Shown here one piece after another: positions 44,429 to 57,285 of a stretch of 64,000 nt of DNA; positions within the stretch are counted from its first letter, which is position 1, and each line of letters starts with the position of its first letter. The DNA is from Melieria omissa (taxonomy: Eukaryota; Arthropoda; Insecta; Diptera; Ulidiidae). The notes beneath the pieces are model-generated. The model had not been told where the DNA came from and ran no database searches. It saw nothing but the letters and a program-made list of their open reading frames with translations. Both the position numbers and the translations under genes were made by a program. The DNA is taken from assembly GCA_963971225.1 (NCBI GenBank), contig OZ020267.1:146599427-146663426 (forward strand), written 5' to 3'.

Positions 44429-45078
44429 ACGCTGCAAGCTAAATCGGCCTCTGTGCTGGGCTCAGTAAAAACAAAAATCAGATATCACACAAGCGGCGGA
44501 AATGTAAATTTAGATATAGCATGGACTATAGTGGAACATTTCACTATGTAAGTATTTATATCAAATTGAATTGAGTTTCAAGGCAATTAGGAACACATAT
44601 CAGTTCTTAAAACAAACATAGTAAAATCTTTAATGAAATTAAAGAAATAAACATGACGCAATATGGCGTTTTTTCACATCAAGGATTGGTAAATCCTCGT
44701 ACTGGTCCTAACTGGTCATTGGATCTTAAGCAGACATGCCCAACAATAGGGTCTGTCTAACTAACTGACGAGAAGGAGAGTATTGCACGCGTTATGAACC
44801 ATTGCCCGACCTTGGCCAGAATCAGTCTTTATCTTTGTGGTCCATTTTCTGGTTGTCTTGGCTGAGCTATCAACCTATAATATCAACGATTCGTTTCAGC
44901 TGAGAATAGCAGTGAACCCATCGACCCAAATTGGGGTCTAGCTCAGGGGCCACTTTCTACTGTGCCAACACATCGCGCCTACTTTGGGCTATGTAAGCTT
45001 CTCCCTTTAACATCCTAACCTAACTTATTTTATGTAGTATACAATCAGAAATAATTATATATATATATACATAAATGC
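44429..45078. other. Unassigned; possible LINE 3' fragment
   Basis: About 44690-45030 is GC-richer than its surroundings and ends ACATCCTAACCTAACTTA, like the 3' tails of RNase H-type LINEs. No coding motif was found. An AT dinucleotide run follows at 45055-45070. Confidence 0.35.
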
Positions 45079-45112
45079 CTTTAGTACATGAAGGGACCCA
45101 TTTGCAGGTCTC

Positions 45113-45775
45113 TGAGTGGAATGTCCTGCATTAATATATTCATTTTGGCGGCTACACTACTGTACATACTGTACGTGTACTTGGTATTCGAAGAATGTGT
45201 ACAACGAAACGAATAGAAACGAGAACCAGCGAGCGTCGCCTCTAGTTTCTATTCATATTCGGTGAATAGCGAACACTGCAGTGCTCCTATTCGGTGAGAA
45301 GCGAATACTGCAGTGCTCGTATTCGGTAATCGAGAACTTTGCGAAGTATTCGAAGATCAACAGTTTCATGGAATATTTTTATGCGCAGTATGTCACTTTT
45401 CCATGTGTATACTTGTGGTGCGGTTGAAGTGGCTTATTAGTTAATACGCAAAATGAAAATTATTGAAAGAAAGTAGCATAACAAATACATAAATATTTCT
45501 AAATAATCTTAGGAATAATAAAACGAGTATATTCGAATATATTCGAAGCAGTGTGTACTATTATTCGAATGCTTTTGTGCTCGTTTTCCCGCTTCGAGCG
45601 AATATGAATAAATAGTGTACGTCTACTCGTTTCTGTTCGGAGCTTACTCGTACTCGAAGAAAGCTGTACTCGTATTCATTCGGACTGATCCGCAGAGATG
45701 AAGTAAAGTATTCTATTCAAAAGCATTTGAATGTTTTCGAATAGCAAAAATGCATACTCGTGCAGGACTCTAAGC
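45113..45775. mobile_element. Possible hAT-like element with ATTCG repeats
   Basis: The right end, read inward, is TTAGAGTCCTGCACGAGTAT; a weaker left counterpart is ATGTCCTGCATTAATAT. Both flanks of the core are packed with TATTCG/CGAATA in both orientations, as the other two hAT elements are with their own short motifs. No clean 8-bp duplication could be matched, so the assignment is tentative. Confidence 0.5.
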
Positions 45776-45853
45776 CCCACAATAGGGGCTATAGGCTCCT
45801 TTAAATGAAAATTGGTCTGTCTTTAGTACATGAATGAACCCATTCGCAGGTGC

Positions 45854-46426
45854 AGCCTATTCTGCATACCATTTGAGTATCTACAACCCAATCGACGGTA
45901 GGAAATATTCTCTTTCTCTCCCCTTGTTGTGACTTTCAATATATTCAAGACGTGCCTTAGTGTGTGTTCGGTCTTTTGTTGTCATATTGTCAACCAAGCA
46001 GTCCTAAGCAAGTCCTAAGCACATATGACGACGACTATCGAAAGAGAAATAAACTGGATAGATCACTTGACAGAGAGTCCTAATCTATTTTTGTGATACC
46101 ACAAAAATCATTTTTGACGGTAGTTATGCCGAATTCCTTCCGAAGAAAAGCACTGTCCGGTTAAGAATTCGCCAAAACAGATCACTGTATCGAGCCATTT
46201 TCATACCAATAAAATCACTACAGGAACAGGAAAGAAAGTCAAAAACCTTCCATAACACTGAGTCATTGGTATCATTGTACTGTGACCTTTGAAGTCTCCA
46301 TTGGTAGGCTGCAGTTTTAAACTAATCTGCTCTAACATGGACCCAAAGAATCTATATGAATACAGTCTAAGTACAACTTGCTCTAAACAAGTATTTGTCA
46401 TTACACAATTGCTTAAAAAGTAGCAT
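45854..46426. other. Non-coding, no gene seen
   Basis: No recognised element end or coding frame. Confidence 0.45.
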
Positions 46427-46817
46427 GACTTTTGAAGTCGCCACGCTTCTTTGTTAGAGTTCTAGAGCTGGTTTACTTTTGAACAATTTTAGCTTAACAC
46501 GGGTTAAATAATTTTTGTATCAATATTTTTTAATTGCAGAAAAATTATGTAATATTTATGAAAAAATACAAAATTATCCCTTTTTGATTTTATTTAACCA
46601 TTATTAAAAAAGCAGAGTTGTGATCAAACGCGCCCAATTCGTAGACTTCAATTGGAACACAAACTTTCCCTGATATCGCTGCAATTTATTGTAAACTATT
46701 TTTGGGATAACAAAATTTTTGTAATTTCCTTTGAATTCACTTCTAAAAAGATTAATTTATTGGTGCCTACTTAAATTAAATTGAAGTTGCTCTCAACCAA
46801 CTTTGGGGTCGAAAGAG
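46427..46817 (-). mobile_element. TTAA element, GACCCC family, copy 4 (partial)
   Basis: An inverted copy ending GGGGTCGAAAGAG then TTAA (46818-46821). The body matches copies 1-3 (GATCAAACGCGCCCAATTCG, CCTGATATCGCTGCAA) as far as CGCCACGCTTCTTTG; the other terminus is missing. Confidence 0.78.
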
Positions 46818-46821
46818 TTAA

Positions 46822-48179
46822 ATAATTCACCGAGTTGTGCATCCGTGGCCAATTCGTTGGCATCGTTTCAATTAATGAGACATAAAGTAAGACGCACTGC
46901 ACTTGCACTGCCACTCGTGCGCCATGACTCACTATCGTCACATCATAACAGTATATTTTTGCGCACCCTTTAATGTCAAATTATTTGAGCACACCACGCC
47001 ACTCAACAACAACAACAACAACCAAAAGGCAACAAATTCCGCCACACACAAAGCAAAACCGATTTGAGTGTTTGTGGTTAGAGATGTGTGGTTCTGATGC
47101 ATAGACCGAATGTATAAAGGACGAAGGCGTGGCGTTAGGCACAGGTTAGCTTAATATGTGCGTTTAATAGTCAAGTGGCGTTTATGACTATTGGCGCTTG
47201 TTTTACTACTCGAGCTGCTTGTTATTGCTATGATTGTTGAATGCGTGGTTGCATTACTGGCTGTTGTCCTTGTTGTATTGTTTTTGGTTTTGTGTATTTA
47301 ATGTTGTTTTTGTCTTAGCGAGCGCTTATGTGCTTTTCAAGTCACATGTCTGTTCGTGTGTGCACATAAGTTTTGTTATTGTTTTGTGTGTATGTGTGAA
47401 TTGGACAAATGATTATTTCTTCTTGTTTTACTTGTAACAGCTGCTCAGTCGCTGTCCTCTTGAACTTTGAGCGGTTTTCATTTTATGACAAAAGCGTGTT
47501 GAATAGCTGAGCTACTGAATTGACAAAAACTCCGCCACACATTGTTCTAACAGCCAGCAGACGAAACCCACTGTGAGCGTCTGCTGCTTTTTTTTGGTTT
47601 TTTTAGTGCTTTCAATTGTGGCATCCACAGCTGGCAGTTGGTCTCTGTTTTTCCGGTCATAAAACTTAATTTCATTTCTTGCTGTGTTATGATAAAAGTT
47701 TGACGCTGTTTGCAAAACCTTTATTTGATTTTGGTGACGGTTTTTGTTTTTTTGTATGGAAACCTTAAAAGTTTTTAATATCTATGTAGAAATAAAAGGC
47801 AATCTAACTTTATTAAAACAAACTTCTAGAAAACGAAGCTCTTTTTCTATTACGAGTTGATTCCAAGAACACAACTTTGTTCTTTTACTTTAAATATGTT
47901 TGGATATTCTTATAATTTCTTCTTTGAATTTAAGAATAGCAAATTTTTCTATACAACAAACAAAATTTTGCAGCTGGAATTTAATTTCTTGTGCAAATAA
48001 AAACAAAACTTTATACTTAGAAACAGGTGAAACTTTTTGAGGGGATTCCCAAAAGTTGAAAACAATGATAGAAAAAGAAGGAGACAAGAAATGAACATTA
48101 CAACTTTGACAGCTGTTAGTTCTGTTTAATGGGCAGTGATGTCTGTTAAACGAGTTTCCTTTGTAATAATGAGATTCAT
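46822..48179. other. Non-coding, no gene seen
   Basis: Host-like sequence with an (AAC)n run near 47005-47025. Frames are short and T-rich. Confidence 0.5.
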
Positions 48180-48415
48180 TATAGATAATAAAAATTTAAT
48201 AATTTTAATAAATTTTAATAATAAAATTTTAATATAGAAATTTTTAATAATTTGCATGTTTACTCTCGTGAGTTCCTAGGTGGGAAGAAAGGTCAGAAAA
48301 ATTTAATAATTTTAATAATTTTCATTAATTTTAATAATAAATTTTTACTATAGAAAATTTTACCAATTTTCAAGTTTACTGTCGGGAGGTTCTAGGTGGG
48401 AAGAAAGGTCGGAAA
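48180..48415. repeat. Tandem duplication, about 115 bp unit
   Basis: Two diverged copies each end with (G/T)TTCTAGGTGGGAAGAAAGGTC (about 48275 and 48391) and begin with TAATAATTTTAATAA-type sequence. Confidence 0.75.
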
Positions 48416-48754
48416 AGAACAGAAGGGAAGGCAGGTTGAACCAATAGTTGGATTTGACCCCATTTATGCCTTGAAGAAGACCTAAAACCTGAAGTAACAC
48501 AATTAAAACGCACTTACGATGTAGAAAACCAATGACACTATGACACAAGATTGCAGGACATGAAGACTTTGTATTAAGATAGATGAACCAAAGTAGGAAA
48601 TGTCTAGGAAGAAGAAGAAGAAGAAGTAATTGACTGCAGGAAAAACTTGATTAGGAAAAACTATTTAAATGTCTTAATACCTGACAGCAAATTTCTCACT
48701 CACACAACGTTAATCAGCATTTCTTGTTTCCTCTTATATCTCAAAATGATATTA

Positions 48755-49665
48755 CAGTTGTGTCTGGGTATAGTGAGCACTATATGAGGTCTGTTTGGCC
48801 AGATTTCCAGTAAAAATTATTCAGTAAAAAATATCAGGAGAGTAAGCCAGCGTACGCTCCCTAAAATCAAACTATCAAAAAAAGTAAACAAACAGCAATT
48901 TGTAAGAATTTGCAAGTTTTAACTCTTGGTTACACCACTGGGACTCGGCCCACTCACAATACACAGTAAAAAGAGCGTAAACAAGAGGGTTAAAGAACGA
49001 AACAGCTGATCTAAAAGTTTCATTTGAGGTTTGAAGTGGTAGGGAAAATTAAGTTAAATCAGACATTTAATGCAAAATGCAAATAGTTCGTTGCGCTCAA
49101 TGTGCAATTCTTCCCTTTCAGCTTCAGCAGGTAAAGCTGAGCAAGACAGTTGTGGGTCAGCAGACTTGCGAACGCACAATTTCTTTGTTGTTTCCATTTG
49201 CCTCCAAAAGTTTGCATAAATTATTTCGAGCATATGGCAGCCAGTCATAGGTTTTTCTTGTTCTTCTTCTTACTGGCAAAAAGTTACTGGACAAAATTTC
49301 TCCAGTAAAAACTTGCAAGTTCTCACGAAATGAACTGTCACTTTACGCTCTCAGTTTCTCTCTTGTTACTGGAGATTTGGCGTCAACAAACAGGATCTAG
49401 TAAAAATTTTTACAAATTTGTACAAATTCGTAAAAATTATTCTCTGCCAAACAGACCCATAGTAAACACCTCGATATTGTAAACACCCAAATTTTGACAT
49501 TATGTCTCTAAATATGGAACAAAATTTTCAAACAAAAAACAAAAAGTGTATTTTGAGCAAATCAAACGAGTTTTTGAACAAAAATTTTAACCTTGATATA
49601 GTGAACAACATCGATACTGTGAACAGGACTTGCAATAATTAGTTCACTATATCCAAACAACACTG
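48755..49665. mobile_element. pogo/Tigger-like MITE split by another element
   Basis: Left end CAGTTGTGTCTGGGTATAGT and inward right end CAGTGTTGTTTGGATATAGT are flanked by TA at 48753-48754 and 49666-49667. Internal GATATAGTGAAC-like copies near the right end (49590-49625) are typical of this group. Without the inserted element only about 240 bp belongs to it. No coding. Confidence 0.7.
48788..49457. mobile_element. Unassigned element with GGTCTGTTTGGC ends, nested in the pogo-like MITE
   Basis: The left end GGTCTGTTTGGCCAGA matches the inverse of the right end GCCAAACAGACC, and a GTAAAAATTATTC block is repeated inside both ends. CCAGTAAAA recurs several times. Target duplication is unclear. 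The minus frame 49054-49248 is open for 64 codons but unrecognised. Confidence 0.6.
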
Positions 49666-49667
49666 TA

Positions 49668-51479
49668 TTTATTTTCTTCACTCATCCAACTTAACCTCAA
49701 TTTCAAAAGTACAAATAAAAATCCCATCATGACAGCTTGTGAGTCATTTTGCTTTTCAAGTTTTCGCGCCGCTTCTCTTGCACACTCGAACCAAAAAACA
49801 AAAACAACAACAAAATGCCCTGAATGAATGATAAATTCATCTGCTTTATGTGCAAGTTTCGCTGCAGAAATTTGCAAATTGCAATTGCAGCCAGCGCACG
49901 TTTACACTCACAATGCGAATGTCATTTGTTCGCCGCGCATCTCGTACACGTTTAAGCCATAATCCGAGCAATGCTACGCTTAGAAAAATTCACAACATCT
50001 ATGAGTTTATGAACAACAACAATATCAACAACAAAACCTGCCTAGCACCGCCGAGAAAACCACCGCAACGGAAAATTGTGCGGCAATAAGCAACGCTTTG
50101 AGCACTTTGAGTGCATCTCTGTGCGTCGTAGTAGTAGTTGTTGTTGTCGCTTAGGTTACCACCAGCCAAAGTCGTAATATACCGCAGAGACTTCATGGCA
50201 ACTTGTTTTTTAAAGTCATTACACAGCACAAAAAAATAAAATCAAATACCAAAGAAATGAAATCAAATAGTGGCATAGCATAGCTCAAGGCGCTCAAAGC
50301 TCAGCCACAGCACAGCACAGCTTCTTGTTTTCAAGTAATCGTAACAACAACAAAAAATCGATTTACAGCGCTGATGGGTTTTTAATAGCGCAGCGTCAGT
50401 GCATGCCAACGCCACTGTTGGTATTCACATGCCGCGCGCCCAAACTTATGCAACAAGCAACCGTTGTCAGCCGCATTGTGCCACTTTGGGCGGTCGGGCG
50501 CTGTACGCAATCGCGCTGTGAGCCGTTGCTCTGTTGTTTTGCAACGCCAGCAAATACGCGTTCACAAACAACATGCCGCATGTTTATATTTGTAGCGCAC
50601 TTTTGGAGCTTTGGCGTGACCTCAATTGACTGTGCGCGCGCCACACACGCCACACGCTGCAGAGTATTAAATTACAACTTTTTCTTTACCTTAAAATGAT
50701 TCAATGTGAAACTGGCGCACAAAAAATTATGCAAATTCGAAATTGTTTTCCATAGTTTCCAGATAAATAAGTTTGAGTATTAAATTGTTCTAAATTGTTG
50801 TTGTTTTGATTTTATTTTTAAATTGTTAGCCATTTTACTGAATTGTAATCCGTTAAAAAAGTTTGTTCTTCACGTTTATAACTGCTTGAAAAATTAAGCA
50901 ACTCCTTTTTTTTAGCACAACAGCTGTGCGTCTGTTTATGGCCATTCCGTTCATGGTTTAGCATACTTTGCGGCGCAAATACTGATTTGTAGTAAAGTTC
51001 TAGCAACTGCTGCACATTATTGCCTTTGTTGTTAAAATTGCTGTCCAATGAAGTAGCGAACTTTTCTTAGTTTGATGTGTTTTATATTATCGTGCAGCAT
51101 TTCAGGCGCAAGACCACTTTTATGACGGTTGTAAGCATTCGTTGGCCACTAAAGCGGCAGCAAATCTATGTATGTTCTGCTTCAAGGTTCATGAAAATAT
51201 TTTCAGTGCCTCAATACTATATATCTGGGCATCTTAAATATTTATCGATAAAATATGTGTTTGGCAAAAGGATTTTCATAGCCTGGCTATCAATGATTGC
51301 CATAAATTTCACTTGGATTTTGTGTTGTTGCAAAACTGTTTTGTTGTCTTAATGTCTTTTTCCAAGTCGACGCAATCGCCTCAAGACGCAAAAACAAACT
51401 CAATGACAGACAGAGGCGAAGAAGAAATAATACAAAATTAAAGTCAAAGTAAAATTCCACTTTAAGAAAAAGCAGCTCG
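49668..51479. other. Non-coding, no gene seen
   Basis: The GC-richer region 50280-50660 has overlapping open frames on both strands without domain or splice support. Nothing else was seen. Confidence 0.5.
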
Positions 51480-53420
51480 TAGTGGCATCAACTTATAGCT
51501 TGAAAGTTGAACATTTAAATTTAAAGAAATACTTGAAACTAGTTTCAGTATTGTAACGATGAGGCACTCTGTTGCTTTGCTATGCATGAATGCTTTTCCA
51601 AGCATACTTTTAGGCATGCACTTTGGAGTACGGCCGGTTGGCTATAATTCCGATATGGCAAGGATGGTTCGCGATGGTAATGGGCTGTGCTAGAACGAAC
51701 GAGAGTCCAACTGGAATGTGCAAGAAAAATCGGCGCAATAAGAAAACAGGTATAAAAAGCAGCAGTGTGCTGCGCATAGAGTCGAGTCTTATTTGAGCAA
51801 GCAAACAAGTGTAAATTTGTAAATAAAGTAATTGTTGGTTTCTGACTGCGTTTTCTGCTAAGTAATTGAAGTGATTTTATTTTCAAGCACAATCGATAAA
51901 CGAACTTAGAGAAGTCATTTTCGTAACAATATTTAGTTAGAAAATCTATGGTTATTGTCATAAGAAACTTAATTTCATAGTTATTAATTTAGTAAAAAAG
52001 TTGTTAAATTAAATTTGCTAAAGATAATTTTTTTTATTTTTTTAGAAATCAAATAAATAGAATAAATTGAAATTGAATTGAATTTAATCGACAGATTTTT
52101 TAGACTGTCTAACATATTTAAAATCCATTTACGAGATTTTCAAATATTAAAATGAATAAATTATGGTTAACTAAAATATTGCAGCATACTTCTGGGCTAG
52201 TTAAACGTTTTAAGAAAACTCAGCTTGCAGTTGCGAGAACATAAAGAAAACTTGAAAGTTGAAAAATTTCATTTCAACGAAATAGTTAAAACTGATTATG
52301 GCCAAAGAAAGCTTCATAAAAAATTATTGTTATATTAAAAATGTTTTCAAATATTTAGGTAGCACATTTTTTAGAGTGTCAAACATAGTTCAACTCCATT
52401 CAAGACGATTTTATTATAGTTAACTAAAATATTGCAGCATAGTTTTAGGCTAATTATACTTTATAAAAAATTATTATTTTTTAAATTCTTTTAAATATTT
52501 AGGTAGCATATTTTTTAGACTGTCAAACATATTCAAACCCCATTTAGAAATTTTCAAATATTAAAGGAAATAAATTATGGTTAACGAAAATATTGCAGCA
52601 TACTTTTAGGCACTTACACTTTAATAAAACGTAGCTTGCAGTTGCTAAAACTCAAAGATAACTTGAAAGTTGAAAAATTGCATTTCAATGAAATACTTGA
52701 AACTTGTTTTAATATAGTTAGAAACCCCTTTATGATTATGATATATCAAAGAAACTTTTACGTTTTGGTAAAAGAGCTAAAAATCATTTGTTTAATTCTT
52801 TTGAACATTTAAGAAGGATATTTTTTAGACTATCTAACACATTCAAACTCCATTTAACACATTTTCAAATACTAAAATGAATAAATTATGGTTAACTTAA
52901 GCTCTGCAGCATAATTTTAGGCTAGTTAAACAAATTTAAGCATCATGTAACATCCTTGGAAATAGGAAATCCAATAAATAATTACCTATTCGTATTTTTC
53001 AGCATACTTTCAGACTAATTAAACACATTTTAGTATCAAAATACTTAAACTAGCATACTTTTAGGCTAGTTTAATAATTTAATCATGGAAAACGCATATT
53101 GTAACTTATTCGTACTTGTCAGCATACTTTCAGGCTAATTTAACACATTTGAGTATCAACATTCTTCTTGGATACTGGACTCACAGTCTTTGAAGTCCAA
53201 GAAGGGGGCACAGTAGATCTACAGGTCTCAGTGTATTATCCCCATCAATAATAATAATGATAAAGTATCACAACATCTAAACTAGCATACTTTTGGGCTA
53301 ATTTAACACATTTAGGCATCATGTAAAACCCTTCAAAAAACTTAATTTAATAAATTATTACTTTTTCATATTTTTCATCATACATTCAGAGTAATTTAAC
53401 ACCTTTTAAATGTCAATGAA
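51480..53420. repeat. Degenerate repeat array containing GCATACTTTTAGGC
   Basis: Blocks recur in the same order: TTTTTTAGACTGTC(T/A)AACA, CATTTTCAAATA, AAATTATGGTTAAC, GCAGCATACTTTTAGGCTA and CTTGAAAGTTGAAAAATT. The GCATACTT core falls near 52184, 52437, 52598, 52909, 53002, 53053, 53122 and 53285. Spacing is irregular (about 50-310 bp), so this is an old, eroded tandem family. The third solo LTR is inserted in one unit. Confidence 0.8.
51552..51928 (+). mobile_element. Solo LTR, copy 3 (377 bp)
   Basis: TGTAACGATGAGGCAC to CATTTTCGTAACA, colinear with the LTRs at 8934 and 11934, with GTATAAAAAGCAG and AAATAAAG signals. Flanks GTAT/ATAT; a related repeat unit near 52700-52730 shows the uninterrupted site with a single ATAT, confirming 4-bp duplication. 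Carries GCATACTTTTAGGC at 51602-51615. Confidence 0.87.
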
Positions 53421-55072
53421 GACCTTTCAAATTAGAGAATTTAATGTGTAATATTAAAAATTATATCTATATTTTTCCTGCATCACTTAAGACTTTATAA
53501 AATACTAATTTAAAGTCACTGGTCATAAATTATTTATTCCCAAATACTGATTTCCTGCGGGACTTTTGTCTCATACACCGCCTTGTCTCATCAGTATTGG
53601 AAAAAATGGAGTCTCTGCTCCCGTCGAGCGTCATGCTGTGCCTTCGCCAACAGCGAATAGCGCTTGTGTTCGTAGATAAGAACACACACACACACATACA
53701 ATCGCTATCCACTTATACATTCTCTCACGCTTGAACACACACACCCACAAACAAACGCGTATGCGCGCGTATCTCAACTCAGAATATCTACCAGAGACAC
53801 ACACACACACCCACACAGCGAGCATACACCTACACACACAATGCCGAGCATAAGTAAAATATTTTCATGGCAAACAATACAAATGCTCGTTTATCTTTTC
53901 GATGGGTTGCTAACAGCACTGCTTCCATTCCTCAGCTGCTACAACCGCCTCACCACGCTTTTCCCCATTCATTTGTCCAGCTTACAGCGTTTGGCTGGTG
54001 CTATATTGTGTCTGTGTCTGTGTTTGTGGCTCGGTATGTGTGTTTGTGTGTTGTGTACTATTCGTGCATGTTGGCCATTGTATTTATTTGTTTTTGTAAT
54101 CTAACTAAATGTATTGTTTTTCGCCAGCCATTATTATTTTTGTACTCCAGTTCTTATTCACAGTGTTATTGTTGTAGTCAGAAGTAGACGTTGTTATTAT
54201 GATTCTAGGTTTTACTGCTGCTGCTTCTTCTATCCTCTTCAAGTTATTTGCTTTTATTGTTTTTAGTTTCCCCACCACCTCACCGCTACAACAAACCTAT
54301 TTTTATTTTTGTGTCTTCTGTGCATTGTTCCACGATTTTTGTTGTTGTCATATTGTTGCTGGTGTCGCACTGCAGTTGTTGTTTTTTGGTATTATTTTCG
54401 TTTATATATATTTTCATTCGACTGGTCGTAAAATTCTTTCTTGCCCATTCTTCACCACACTCAGCGCCAAGCATTAACGCCTTTTGCGCCAAAGCCGCAA
54501 ATCCACACCACTACACCAACTGCTGTCCAACTAGTGGATTGTTTGTTATTGTTGTTATTGTTTTGTATGCGGTTGCTGCTATTTTATGAGCATGTCTTAT
54601 CGCTCATAAACAGGTCAGTGGTGCGTTTGTGTGCGGCCACACTGTTTATTTGCTAAAAATACAGTGGAAAGCTTTGCTCCCGCAGCGTCTTCGGGCATTT
54701 CACTTTACCATCCATCATCGCTTTTACCCAAACTGCAAATTGCATGAAAGCCAAAGTGAAATGTGTCGCAGCAAATGCAAAAATCGATGCCAATGCTTGA
54801 ATTAATAAACGACCAGCTGTCAGTTATACACAATTTTTAACTTTCTTCGCATTGTTATTAAAAATTCAAACGCATATTCTGTCCTTGCTTAAATAATCGA
54901 AGGCCAACAGAAACCAAAACAACAGTAAAACAACAAAAATGTGCAAATTATATTCATGCAAATTGGAAGCGTTCACGTATTTGAACTAATTTGAACTTGG
55001 CCGATACAACTTTGTCAACAGCATAGAAAATGAATGTTATTGGAGATGGGAAAATTTAAGACAAAAAGAATA
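53421..55072. other. Non-coding, no gene seen
   Basis: CA-rich microsatellite patches lie between 53683 and 53842, followed by T-rich/GTT-rich sequence (53900-54660) that opens many spurious frames. Confidence 0.5.
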
Positions 55073-55345
55073 AGTTTTATAAATTTAAATTCATAGAAGA
55101 ATATTTTCAGTATTAGTTGTGTAAACAAAATCCTGAGATATTACTTCAAATCATTTTGTGATCATAAAACTGCAGTAAAAATATTTCACAAAGCGTCTAA
55201 CAACAACAACTAAACAACTACAAGTTTCATAAATTTAAATTCGTAGAAGAATGTTTTCAGTATTAGTTGTGCAAAAAAAATTCTCAGATATTATTTCAAT
55301 TCATTTTGTGATCATGAAACTGCAGTAAAATTATTCCACAAAGCT
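55073..55345. repeat. Tandem duplication, 150-bp spacing
   Basis: Copies at about 55073-55196 and 55223-55345 share ATAAATTTAAATTC, TTTTCAGTATTAGTTGTG, CATTTTGTGATCAT and AAACTGCAGTAAAA, with scattered substitutions. They are separated by a short CAACAACAAC stretch. Confidence 0.85.
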
Positions 55346-57285
55346 TTTCGTAGTCTACTTTAGTGCTTTGTTTACATTATATTTTCTAAAATCCAATCAA
55401 TGTTTGACTAAAAGTAATCTACTCTTCTCTTCTTGCATATCCAAGTCGGCTTACTACACCTTAAAACTCGCCTAAGGTGGCATACTTTCAGGCTCACTTT
55501 TCATTTGCTCACCGAATGTCCTCCAAAGCTTCTGTTGCGTCTGCGTCGCTGTGTTCACTCATATTAGTTTGTTCTTTTGCCTTTCTGCCTGTTTTACTGT
55601 TTTCATCGTTTTCCTGCCATTATGAAAATAAACGACCACTCACTCTCTCGCTCCACTGAGTCATAAGCCTTAAACCACTTAAGCAACGCCATTGCGTTCG
55701 CAATTCCCCAGCGTAAGCGCCGCAATTCGAGTGTTTCATGCTCGAACACAAAGTGCCAGTTGCCCACTTGCCAAACGACATGAAATTAAAATTTCGTAAT
55801 TTTCCCAAAATTTTGCCGTACGCTGTTTCACTTCTCCATTCTTAGACTCACTGGTGTTCATTTTATAATTTTCGCCTTTTAGGCGTAAAATTGCCGCACC
55901 CCACCTTCTCGCAGTGACTTCGTAATAAGCCAAAACGTTTGCCCGCGGCCGGAATACAAAAGACTGCGTCACTGCCTTCACACCAGCCACTTGGTCATTG
56001 TTGCGTCTGTCTGTCCAAAACGACCATTTTAAAAAGCGCCAACGCCTAAAAGCAGCGGCCGGTGCCAACAAGAACACACAAATCATAATAGAAAAGCGCG
56101 AAAAACTTTGCAAGTAGGCAAAACCAAATAGGCAGCTTTGAATGATAAGCAAGAAAATATTAGTTAAAGCGTCTCGAGCAGCCACTCGAGCTGCCGCTTG
56201 GCTTAATTTATGCTCACCGAGTGTTGCACGATAACGCAACGAATGCCAAAGCAAAGCGGGCGACTTGAGCAGCGCCGCAACATCATCAATTACGCACACA
56301 AGCAGCAAATGTTGGCCAGCAGCACTGGCAGCACTGTAAGTAAACGTGTACTAATGCAGAAAGTTGAGGCTGCTTAATGAACATTTGCAGCGATGGGAAT
56401 TGCCGGAAGTGCGAAGGACACGCAAAGTATCCGCCGCTTAATGCGCTTCTCGCTCGCTGCCTGGCAGTGCCATCTCAGCTTTCAGCCCTTTCGCCACAGC
56501 ACAATGCCAGCCGGAAGTGTGGCTACTTGGCGAAAAGTGTTGGCGGCAATGCCGACTGCGCCGATATGACGAGGGCAGCAAAAGGATGCAATGTTGGTCG
56601 GTTGGTCGGTGGCAGTTGTTGGTGACAGCAAAAAATGGCCCACATTGGTGCCAGCCAATGAATAGCAGATTGAGTGAGGAAATGGCAACAAGCATAAAAA
56701 CAGAGGAAACTATCACAGGCACTGACAAAGTGACAAGCAGTCATCGAAAACAAGAGAGTAGTTGCCGCATTGGGGGCCATGAGCCAAGGGCAACATTGGT
56801 GCATAAATTGCAGAGAAAACTAATATAAATGTTGGAAAGAAAGAAGGTAAATATTGTGCACAAACGAGGAAAATAATGAACAAGAAGAAGGAAATGAAAA
56901 TCAGGTAATGGAAAGAAAAATATGTAACAAGGTGCAGTGTTATTGATGTAACTGTGTTTAGCAGTGAAATGAATGTCAAGGAAACGACGCGTAGATGCAA
57001 AGTAAATTTTCGCCTAAAAGTATGCTTCACAATTACATTCTGGGGGTATAATAAAATAACTTGCAGTAACAAAATGTTGTCGAATAAAGTTATTCCTAAA
57101 ACTACAATAGGTTTATATTTTCTTTCATTCGATCAATACACCAGTATCAATATGTCAAGTAATTCAATTTCTTCACAAACTATTTCACTAAATTACCTTT
57201 TATAAACAACATTATCAAATACTGTTGATTAAATTAACTGCAAGAAAGTTAGATTTGCTTTCTAAATAAACAAAATAAATACTTT
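55346..57285. other. No accepted gene; one long minus frame
   Basis: A minus-strand frame at 55736-56308 is open for 190 codons but starts with TTG and has no recognisable domain. Frames at 56377-56828 overlap on both strands. The dispersed motif occurs at 55480-55493 and, reversed, at 57012-57025. Confidence 0.4.

Noticed and set aside
53841..54656. Overlapping plus frames with membrane-like translations
   Set aside because: They derive from T/G-rich low-complexity DNA and overlap in all three frames, so hydrophobicity is not evidence of membrane proteins.
55736..56308. 190-codon minus-strand open frame
   Set aside because: It starts with TTG, has no recognisable domain and no splice support; kept only as a remark in the region entry.
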